A DNA stretch of 64,000 nucleotides from Pseudomonas mohnii. GTDB taxonomy: Bacteria > Pseudomonadota > Gammaproteobacteria > Pseudomonadales > Pseudomonadaceae. Made by a program: the position numbers and the translations under genes. Below are positions 9,806-16,442 of this stretch, piece by piece; the first letter of the stretch is position 1, and every line of letters begins with the position of its first letter. The notes under the pieces were generated by a model. That model saw nothing but the letters and a program-made list of their open reading frames with translations, was not told where the DNA came from and did no database searches. The stretch spans positions 2,414,001 to 2,478,000 of the forward strand of contig NZ_FNRV01000001.1 in the NCBI RefSeq assembly GCF_900105115.1, given 5' to 3'.

Positions 9806-10789
9806 ATGGATCTGCCTGAACTTGCCATCGCGGCGCTCGGCGGCACAGTGAGCATGCAAGCCAGAAATGCCGGCGAAGCCGTTATCCCGACAGTCAGCGG
9901 CGAAACCCTGCTCGCCTCTGTACCAGAGTTGACGACATTGGCCAGGGTGTCAGTTGAAACGCTTGGATTGTTACCAAGCGCATCCTTAAGTTTCGAGTTT
10001 TTGCTGGGCGTCCTTTCCTGGGCGAAAGATCAGATTGCACAAGGCGTCATTGGTGTTGTCATTACCCAAGGCACCGACACCCTCGAAGAAACCGCCCTAT
10101 TTTTCGAGTACTTGTGGGACCACCAGGAACCATTGGTCCTGACAGGCGCCATGCGTTCGGCAAAGCAGGCGGGAGCCGAAGGACCGGCAAACCTGCTCGA
10201 CGCTTGCCGAGTCGCATTGGCTGACAACAGTCGACAACGCGGCGTTCAGGTCGTCATGAACGGAGAGATTCATGAAGCGCGCTACGTACGAAAAACCGAT
10301 TCACTGGCACTGCATGCGTTTTCCTCCCCGGTCTTTGGACCCACAGGTTTGCTCGTCGAAGGCGTCGTTCGCTATCTACGGCAGCCAACGCCGCGCATGC
10401 TTTTGCCGCTGCCACAACACACCACACAAAACGTCGCGATGCTGGAGGCGTCACTTTCTGCCGATACCCTGCTATTGGATAGCATCCTTGAACTGGGCTA
10501 CGACGGGCTCGTGATCGCTGGTTTCGGAGCCGGACATCTCTCGGAGCATTGGGCCTGCGCCATTGAGCGCATCGCTCAAAGAATCCCTGTGATAGTCGCC
10601 ACCCGTACTGGCTCCGGCTCCACCGCGCAATCGTCGTACGGATTTATTGGCGGTGAGGTGGACTTGAGTCGCAAGGGTGCATTGATGGCCGGTTTTCTCT
10701 GCCCGCGCAAAGCCAGGATCCTGCTCTGGTTGCTCCTCGGCTCCCAGCGAGAAAATGAGCTGGCGCGCTACCTCAACAACACTGCATAA
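9806..10789 (+). CDS. Asparaginase-fold amidohydrolase
   Basis: The product is 327 residues, the usual size for bacterial type I/II asparaginases. It has the nucleophile motif LGGTVSM with T14, the second motif TQGTDTLEET with T90-D91, the TGAMRSAKQAGAEGP segment and K163 in RYVRKTDS, so the Thr-Thr-Asp-Lys set appears intact. No signal peptide is visible, so it should be cytoplasmic. Substrate-shaping regions look divergent, for example VGLxx is replaced in the N-terminal flexible loop. Hydrolysis of another amide produced in the same pathway is therefore as plausible as asparagine use. It starts 76 bases after the membrane protein and ends at a bidirectional terminator, closing the cassette. 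Confidence 0.87.
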   Translation: MDLPELAIAALGGTVSMQARNAGEAVIPTVSGETLLASVPELTTLARVSVETLGLLPSASLSFEFLLGVLSWAKDQIAQGVIGVVITQGTDTLEETALFFEYLWDHQEPLVLTGAMRSAKQAGAEGPANLLDACRVALADNSRQRGVQVVMNGEIHEARYVRKTDSLALHAFSSPVFGPTGLLVEGVVRYLRQPTPRMLLPLPQHTTQNVAMLEASLSADTLLLDSILELGYDGLVIAGFGAGHLSEHWACAIERIAQRIPVIVATRTGSGSTAQSSYGFIGGEVDLSRKGALMAGFLCPRKARILLWLLLGSQRENELARYLNNTA

Positions 10790-10824
10790 ACCCTATTCAG
10801 TCCCGCAGGGAATCTCCAGCCGAT

Positions 10825-10857
10825 AAAAAAGGGCCTGCATGTGCAGGCCCTTTTTGT
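10825..10857. terminator. Bidirectional terminator
   Basis: AAAAAAGGGCCTGCA and TGCAGGCCCTTTTT form a long perfect stem between two convergent genes, with a T run on each strand. It marks the right border of the accessory cassette and serves zapE on the minus strand. Confidence 0.93.
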
Positions 10858-10870
10858 ATTCCGAAATATC

Positions 10871-11965
10871 CTACGGCTTGTGCGGACGCGACAGGAATTC
10901 GTGGGACTGCATTTCCAGCAGGCGGCTGAGGGTGCGCTGAAATTCAAAGTTCAGGCGACCGCCGGTGTAGAGATCCTTGAGCTCGACTTCGGCAGAAATG
11001 ATCAGTTTCACGTTACGGTCGTAGAACTCGTCGACCATGTTGATGAAGCGTCGGGCGATGTCGTCGGTGGTGACGCTCATCTGCTCGACACCGCTGAGCA
11101 ACACAGCGTGGAAGATCTTGCCCAGTTCGATGTAGTCGTTCTGGCTGCGCGGGCCGTCGCAGAGTTCGCGGAAGTCGAACCAGGCCACGTCATCGCAGGT
11201 GCGCAGGGCACGGATTTCGCGGTTTTCGATCATCAGCACATCATTCTCGATCGCTGCCGTGCACTCTGGCGTCAGCGCACGGAAGCTTTTGCGCAGGCTT
11301 TCGTGGGACGCTTCGTCGAGCGGATAGTGGAACAGCTCCGCTTGTTCGAGGTGGCGCAGACGGTAATCGACGCCGCTGTCGACGTTGACGATTTCGGTGT
11401 TCTGCTTGATCAGCGCAATGGCCGGCAAGAAGCGAGCGCGCTGCAAGCCGTCCTTGTACAGGCCGTCCGGCACGATGTTCGAGGTCGCGACCAGGGTTAC
11501 GCCGTTCTTGAACAGTTCTTCCATCAAGGTGCCAAGGATCATGGCGTCGGTGATGTCGGAAACGAAGAACTCATCGAAGCAGATCACCCGGGCTTCGGTG
11601 GAGAAACGCTTGGCGATGATGGTCAGCGGGTTTTTCTCGCCGCCCAGGGTCTTCATCTCTTCGTGCACGCGCTTCATGAAGCGGTGGAAGTGAGTGCGGG
11701 ACTTTTCCTTGAACGGCAGCGCCTCGAAGAAGGTGTCGACCAGGTAAGTCTTGCCGCGACCCACGCCACCCCAGAAGTACAGGCCTTTGACCGGGGTCTG
11801 ATCCTTCTTGCCAAACAGTTTGCCCAGCAGGCCCGGTTTGTTCTGCTCGGCTGCGACCAGATCGTCATACAGGCGCTGCAAATGACGCACAGCCGTTTCC
11901 TGCGCAGCGTCATGGAAGAATTCCGGGCGTTTCAGATCAGCTTGATATCGTTCTAGGGGCGTCAT
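10871..11965 (-). CDS. zapE: Cell division protein ZapE (AFG1-like ATPase)
   Basis: ZapE is an AAA-type ATPase associated with the Z ring in Gammaproteobacteria. The 364-residue product starts MTPLERYQADLKRPEF, the usual opening of the family. It has a Walker A motif in WGGVGRGKTYLVDTF, a Walker B motif in VICFDEFFVSD and the sensor-like LVATSNIVPDGLYKDGLQR. The gene is the usual size for the family (about 360-375 residues). It lies next to trpS on the same strand, an arrangement I recall in other pseudomonads. Confidence 0.96.
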   Translation of the reverse strand: MTPLERYQADLKRPEFFHDAAQETAVRHLQRLYDDLVAAEQNKPGLLGKLFGKKDQTPVKGLYFWGGVGRGKTYLVDTFFEALPFKEKSRTHFHRFMKRVHEEMKTLGGEKNPLTIIAKRFSTEARVICFDEFFVSDITDAMILGTLMEELFKNGVTLVATSNIVPDGLYKDGLQRARFLPAIALIKQNTEIVNVDSGVDYRLRHLEQAELFHYPLDEASHESLRKSFRALTPECTAAIENDVLMIENREIRALRTCDDVAWFDFRELCDGPRSQNDYIELGKIFHAVLLSGVEQMSVTTDDIARRFINMVDEFYDRNVKLIISAEVELKDLYTGGRLNFEFQRTLSRLLEMQSHEFLSRPHKP

Positions 11966-12055
11966 AATTCGTTAGCAAGGCAACAAAAACGGGCCGTCAC
12001 TGTAGCGATGGCCCGTGGGAATGGCAATCAGCCCTTGGTCGGGCCGTGCCGTTGA

Positions 12056-13411
12056 TTATTCCTGAACCGGCGTCAGAGCGATCCGCAATGCTTCGATTGC
12101 AGCATCGCGCGCAGCGCTGTCGGCGAAGGCCTGGCTATGGGCGACACAGTCGCCTTCCAGCCAGACGCTGAAGCTCAAGTCTTCATTTCGAACGTCCAGT
12201 GACTGGCCCGATTGCAGCTGCTTGGTCACCTGGCCGGCGGTTTTACCGTCAGCGAAGTTGCGCGACAGCAGCAGTTGCTCACCATCGGCCGCCAGCAGAC
12301 GGAAGCGGAAACTGCCGTCGTCTTCGCGGAAGCTGACAAAACGTGCAGCTTTTGCCGCTTTTTTCTTGGTGGTCGCTGCAACCTGGGTTTGGGCAACGAA
12401 CGAACGCAGACCCACCGCCTCACGCAGTTCGTTGAGGAACGGTGTCGCCACTGAGCGGGCCTTTTTCGCACCATGCTGCAGGATGTCTTCCAGGTCCGCC
12501 GGGCGCTCGATCAACTGGTGATAGCGCTCGCGCGACTCGCCCAATTCATTGTCCAGCAACTGGAACAGGCGGTTCTTCGCCTCGCCCCAACCCAGGCCCT
12601 GCAGCAGTTCGCTGCGGAACTCGTCGGATTGCGCCGGTGTGGCGAACGCCTGGAACAATGTGAACAAGTGCGAATTGTCCGGATCCTTCGCTTCGCCCGG
12701 CGCACGGGAGTCAGTGACGATCCGCGAAATCGCGTCCTTCATCTCTTTGGCGCTGCTGAACAACGGGATGGTGTTGTCGTAGCTTTTCGACATCTTGCGA
12801 CCGTCGAGGCCTGGCAGCGTGGCAACGCTTTCCTCAATCAATGCCTCGGGCATGGTGAAGAACTCTTTGCCCTGGCCGAACAGGTGGTTGAAGCGCTGAC
12901 CGATATCCCGGGCCATTTCCACGTGCTGGATCTGGTCGCGACCGACTGGCACCTTGTGTGCGTTGAACATCAGAATGTCCGCCGCCATCAGCACCGGATA
13001 GCTGTACAGGCCCATGGTGATACCGGCGTCCGGGTCTTCGCCGGTCTCGACATTCTTGTCCACCGATGCCTTGTAGGCGTGGGCACGGTTGAGCAGGCCC
13101 TTGGCGGCAACGCAGGTCAGCAGCCAGGTCAGTTCAGGGATTTCCGGGATGTCGGACTGGCGATAGAAAGTCACGCGATCCACATCCAGGCCACCCGCCA
13201 ACCAGGTCGCGGCGATTTCCAGACGCGAGCGCTGGATGCGCAGCGGGTCATCGCATTTGATCAGGGCGTGGTAGTCCGCCAGGAAGTAGAACGAATCGGC
13301 ATTGCTGTCACGGCTGGCGACGATCGCCGGACGGATGGCGCCGGCGTAGTTGCCCAGGTGCGGCGTGCCGGTGGTGGTGATGCCGGTGAGGATACGGGTA
13401 CGAGTCGTCAT
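12056..13411 (-). CDS. trpS: Tryptophanyl-tRNA synthetase with C-terminal DUF1508-like extension
   Basis: This class I synthetase charges tRNA-Trp. The HIGH-type signature is in TGTPHLGNYAGA near the N-terminus and the KMSKS loop is in GRKMSKSYDNT. The 451-residue protein is about 110 residues longer than ordinary bacterial TrpRS. After a Lys/Ala-rich linker (TTKKKAAKAA, about 347-356) comes a small domain with FVSFREDDGSFRFRLLAADG and a C-terminal half SFSVWLEGDCVAHS, which reads like a YegP/DUF1508 module. I start at the ATG at 13411 (MTTRTRILTG); an in-frame TTG lies eight codons upstream, and neither has a strong ribosome site. It follows the alpha/beta hydrolase gene closely on the same strand. 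Confidence 0.97.
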   Translation of the reverse strand: MTTRTRILTGITTTGTPHLGNYAGAIRPAIVASRDSNADSFYFLADYHALIKCDDPLRIQRSRLEIAATWLAGGLDVDRVTFYRQSDIPEIPELTWLLTCVAAKGLLNRAHAYKASVDKNVETGEDPDAGITMGLYSYPVLMAADILMFNAHKVPVGRDQIQHVEMARDIGQRFNHLFGQGKEFFTMPEALIEESVATLPGLDGRKMSKSYDNTIPLFSSAKEMKDAISRIVTDSRAPGEAKDPDNSHLFTLFQAFATPAQSDEFRSELLQGLGWGEAKNRLFQLLDNELGESRERYHQLIERPADLEDILQHGAKKARSVATPFLNELREAVGLRSFVAQTQVAATTKKKAAKAARFVSFREDDGSFRFRLLAADGEQLLLSRNFADGKTAGQVTKQLQSGQSLDVRNEDLSFSVWLEGDCVAHSQAFADSAARDAAIEALRIALTPVQE

Positions 13412-13435
13412 GGGTAATCGCTTGTCAGACTGCAA

Positions 13436-14065
13436 TCATTTCGAAAGACGCGGCAGGATCAGATCCTTGAGATCGGTCAGCTTGCCATGAAAAAAGTGTC
13501 CGCATTCTGCCACTTTCAGCAGCTCATGGGGACGTTCGAGCTTGTCGGACCATTGGTAAACGAGCTGCGGATCGATGACTTCGTCGGTTTCTGGCTGAAT
13601 CAGGGTCAGTTCGCCGTTCTGCGGCAGCTGATCCTGATCCCCCAGGCGCATGACCGCCGGCGCGACCATGAACAGATGCTTGAGACGCTCGCCTTGCGCT
13701 TCCAGCCGCCCGCCGAGACTGGCGGCGACAAAACCGCCGAAGGAAAAACCGAAGAGGTTCAGTGGCAAATCCGGGTGCCGGGCCCGAAACCACTTGGCCA
13801 CGGCCTGGGCATCATCGACTTCGCCCGTGCCCATGTCGTGGGTGCCTTCGCTGGCACCGACGCCACGGTAATTGAAACGCAGGGTAATCAAACCGGCATC
13901 GCGTGCGGTGCGCTGCAGGGTCGAGACCACTTTGTTGAGCATGGTGCCGCCCTGCACCGGGTTCGGATGGCAGATCAGCGCCAGGCCGCGCGGCTGCTCG
14001 TTATCCAGGTAAAGTGCTTCCAGTTGGCCGACCGGGCCATCAATCACTACAGGGGTTTCACGCAT
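13436..14065 (-). CDS. Alpha/beta hydrolase (CinA-neighbour/KANL3-like small hydrolase)
   Basis: The product is 209 residues. It shows the alpha/beta hydrolase order: ALICHPNPVQGGTMLNKVV (oxyanion region), FRGV-type segment LRFNYRGVGASEGTHD, nucleophile elbow LFGFSFGGFVAA with Ser in GFSFGG, an acidic residue in LIQPETDEVID and a late His in VAECGHFFHGKL. The substrate is unknown. The start is uncertain. The ATG at 14065 gives MRETPVVIDG, while a TTG two codons upstream (14071) has GGAG at a better distance, eight bases. It lies upstream of trpS and is probably transcribed with it. Confidence 0.9.
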   Translation of the reverse strand: MRETPVVIDGPVGQLEALYLDNEQPRGLALICHPNPVQGGTMLNKVVSTLQRTARDAGLITLRFNYRGVGASEGTHDMGTGEVDDAQAVAKWFRARHPDLPLNLFGFSFGGFVAASLGGRLEAQGERLKHLFMVAPAVMRLGDQDQLPQNGELTLIQPETDEVIDPQLVYQWSDKLERPHELLKVAECGHFFHGKLTDLKDLILPRLSK

Positions 14066-14209
14066 AAGCAAGGAAGGAACTCCGTGACCTCGAATCGGGT
14101 CGACTCGTCTAGCAAATTGTCTGTCGCTGTCTATTGCGAGTGAATCGCGGTATACAGCGCAGGTTCGAGCCGTTAACGTAAAGCAAAGCCGTTTATAGAG
14201 GAAGGACTC

Positions 14210-14644
14210 GTGGAACACTCGCTCTTAGTTTGGTTGTTGCCGACTCTTGCCCTGGTTGTGGGTGTCGCCATTGGATTCCTGATCGCTCGCCTTGCGCCGA
14301 ATGCCGCGCCTAGCAGCACGCAACGTCAGCTGGACGATATTCAGGAACGTTTCGACAGTTATCAGAATGAGGTGGTGACCCACTTCAACAGCACTGCAAC
14401 ACTGGTCAAGAAACTGACTCAGAGCTACCAGGAAGTGCAGGATCATCTCGCCGAAGGCGCCAACCGCCTGGCCTTGGACGAGCAGACCCGCCAACGCCTG
14501 CTGGCCTCCCTGCACGCCGACGCGGCGCAGGCTCCACGGGAACGCCTGACGCCGCCGCGCAATCAGGAACCACCGCGTGACTACGCGCCTAAAGCCCCGA
14601 ACGCACCGGGCATGCTCGACGAGCATTACGGCCTGAAGAAGTAA
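14210..14644 (+). CDS. zapG: Z-ring associated protein ZapG (DUF1043/YhcB family)
   Basis: This is a small inner-membrane protein linked to cell division and envelope growth. The 144-residue product has one N-terminal membrane helix (about residues 5-27, LVWLLPTLALVVGVAIGFL). A predicted coiled-coil follows (TQRQLDDIQERFDSYQNEVV), and then a Pro-rich, disordered tail ending YGLKK. Translation starts at a GTG (14210) with GAGGAAGGA upstream. The family is usually 130-145 residues. It is divergent from the hydrolase/trpS/zapE group and ends at a terminator. Confidence 0.9.
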   Translation: MEHSLLVWLLPTLALVVGVAIGFLIARLAPNAAPSSTQRQLDDIQERFDSYQNEVVTHFNSTATLVKKLTQSYQEVQDHLAEGANRLALDEQTRQRLLASLHADAAQAPRERLTPPRNQEPPRDYAPKAPNAPGMLDEHYGLKK

Positions 14645-14660
14645 TCTGGTTTCAGGTATG

Positions 14661-14704
14661 AAAAAGCCCTCGGACGAGTGATTGTCCGAGGGCTTTTTTT
14701 GTTT
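14661..14704 (+). terminator. Rho-independent terminator after zapG
   Basis: AAAAAGCCCTCGGAC pairs with GTCCGAGGGCTTTTTTT across a small loop. It begins 17 bases past the zapG stop and ends in a T run on the plus strand. Confidence 0.92.
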
Positions 14705-14729
14705 TTGAACTCTTCTTTGCCCGGCCTGC

Positions 14730-14801
14730 CCCCATCGCGAGCAGGCTCGCTCCCACAGAAGGGCCGCTTGAACTGTGGGAGCGAGCCTGCTCGCGATGGG
14801 G
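14730..14801. repeat. Inverted pair of Pseudomonas REP elements
   Basis: A 28-base arm (14731-14758, beginning CCCATCGCGAGCAGGCTCGC) is repeated as its exact reverse complement at 14773-14800, with a 14-base centre. Each arm itself contains the GCGAGC...GCTCGC palindrome. It lies between two convergent genes and their terminators. A variant with the same core recurs at 37094-37201. Confidence 0.93.
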
Positions 14802-14813
14802 CCGGATTCAACG

Positions 14814-14856
14814 ACAAAAAAAACCGCCCGATCTTTTCAGGATCGGGCGGCTCTTT
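14814..14856 (-). terminator. Rho-independent terminator of the OmpA-like lipoprotein gene
   Basis: On the minus strand the stem GCCGCCCGATCC/ GGATCGGGCGGC (loop of a few bases) is followed by a run of T, about 25 bases after the stop codon of the lipoprotein gene. Confidence 0.9.
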
Positions 14857-14880
14857 CACGCCTGGGATTCAGTCAGGCGA

Positions 14881-15609
14881 TCAAGGGTATTGCTGGACGG
14901 TGCCTTGTTGCTGGCCGCCATACTGCTGACCCGGAATCGCCTTGAGGTTAACCTCGACACGGCGGTTCTGCGCACGGCCATTGACGTCGCCGTTGCTGGC
15001 AATCGGGTTATCCGGGCCGGCGCCACGGGCGCTCAGGTTGGCACCGCTCACGCCTTGCGACGTCAGGTAGGTCGCCACGCTCTGCGCACGACGCTGGGAC
15101 AGGTCCATGTTGTGCTGACGGCTGCCGGTGCTATCGGTATAACCGACGATCTCGATCTGGTTCTGGTTGAACTCTTTCAGCGAGCCGGCCAGGTTGTTCA
15201 GTGGCTGGTAGAAGCTCGGGGCGATGTTCGCCGAATCGGTGGCGAACGTGATGTTACCCGGCATGATCAGCTTGATCTGATCGCCCTGGCGCTGCACTTC
15301 AACACCGGTGTTGGCCATGCTGGCCCGCAGTTTTTTCTCCTGCTGGTCGGCGTAGTAGCCATAACCGGCAGCGGAGGCACCGCCCAGCGCCGCGCCGATC
15401 AATGCCCCTTTACCACGGTTATCGTGGTTGATGGCCGCACCCGCCACAGCACCTGCCAGAGCGCCGAGACCACCGTATTTGGCGGTTTTGCTCATACCCG
15501 TGGAGCCGCTATCCGCCTGACCCTGGCCGTCGTACGGGTTGGGCGAGGCACAACCGGACAACAGCGCCACGGCTGTAGCAACAATAATCAAACGACGCGT
15601 GGTAAACAT
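14881..15609 (-). CDS. OmpA-family outer-membrane lipoprotein (YiaD/Pal-like)
   Basis: This 242-residue protein is predicted to be lipid-anchored in the outer membrane and to bind peptidoglycan. The signal peptide ends in the lipobox LLSGC with the acylated Cys at residue 20. Residues about 40-100 form a glycine-zipper stretch (GGLGALAGAVAGAAI and GALIGAALGGASAAG). The C-terminal OmpA domain contains ITFATDSANI, the core motif EIVGYTDSTGSRQHNMDLSQRRA and the closing NRRVEVNL. A short Gln/Gly-rich tail ends the protein. It is a single-gene unit with its own terminator. Confidence 0.94.
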   Translation of the reverse strand: MFTTRRLIIVATAVALLSGCASPNPYDGQGQADSGSTGMSKTAKYGGLGALAGAVAGAAINHDNRGKGALIGAALGGASAAGYGYYADQQEKKLRASMANTGVEVQRQGDQIKLIMPGNITFATDSANIAPSFYQPLNNLAGSLKEFNQNQIEIVGYTDSTGSRQHNMDLSQRRAQSVATYLTSQGVSGANLSARGAGPDNPIASNGDVNGRAQNRRVEVNLKAIPGQQYGGQQQGTVQQYP

Positions 15610-15712
15610 GTAGAGCTCCTACTTTTTACATTCTGTGGTGCAACGAACTTAAGCATCGAACCATTGCGGGCGTTGGATCGTCTCGCCGGACAAAAATTCC
15701 GCCCGTTACAAT

Positions 15713-16354
15713 TCAAGCCCGAACAAAAGGATTCTCGCGCATTTCATCGCCGAGTCGGGTGTCGGGACCATGGCCGGCCACCACCGTGGCCTCCTCGTCG
15801 AGGGTGTACAGACGCTGCTTGATCGAGCGCACGATAGTCGCCTGATCGCCGCCCCACAAATCCGTGCGCCCCACTCCGCGGCGAAACAGGGTATCGCCGG
15901 CAATCAACAGCTTCGCGTCGGAAAACCAGAAGCTCATGGATCCCGGCGTATGCCCGGGCGTGTGCAGCGCCACACCGCAACCGCAAGCCAACTCTTCATC
16001 ATCGGCCAGCCAACGGTCCGGTGATGGCACTGGCGTGTAGGGCACGCCGAACATCTGGCACTGCATCTCCAGATTGTCCCAGAGGAATTGATCTTCTTTG
16101 TGCAGGTGCAAGGTGGCGCCGGTTTTCTCCTTCAACTGACCGGAGGCCAGGAAGTGATCGAGATGCGCATGAGTGTGAATGATGCTGACCACTTTGAGGC
16201 CCAATGCATCGAGCCGAGCCAGGATCAACTCATGGTTGCCTCCCGGGTCGACGACAATGGCCTTTTTCGTTACCGGATCGCCGATGATCGTGCAGTTGCA
16301 CTGCAAAGGGCCGACGGGGAAGGTTTCTCGAATGAGGGTGGTTGGCGGGGACAT
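15713..16354 (-). CDS. MBL-fold metallo-hydrolase (glyoxalase II-like)
   Basis: The product is 213 residues, the size of short glyoxalase II-like hydrolases. Metal ligands are visible in THAHLDHFL (HxHxDH), in LHTPGHTPGSMSFW, in LIAGDTLFRRGVGRTDL and in VAGHGPDT. The motif GVGRTDL is typical of the YcbL-type subgroup. The substrate is probably a glutathione or other thioester, but this is not proven. I start at the ATG at 16354 (MSPPTTLIRETF); the frame stays open another 71 codons upstream without family similarity. It is located 88 bases downstream of the LuxR-type gene on the same strand. Confidence 0.92.
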   Translation of the reverse strand: MSPPTTLIRETFPVGPLQCNCTIIGDPVTKKAIVVDPGGNHELILARLDALGLKVVSIIHTHAHLDHFLASGQLKEKTGATLHLHKEDQFLWDNLEMQCQMFGVPYTPVPSPDRWLADDEELACGCGVALHTPGHTPGSMSFWFSDAKLLIAGDTLFRRGVGRTDLWGGDQATIVRSIKQRLYTLDEEATVVAGHGPDTRLGDEMRENPFVRA

Positions 16355-16442
16355 CGCAGAGGGCTCAATCAACAGGGATGGGTAATGTTCGCACAAATCG
16401 GCGCCCGGCAATTTACCGCCCTGTGTAACTTTAGTTTCACCC

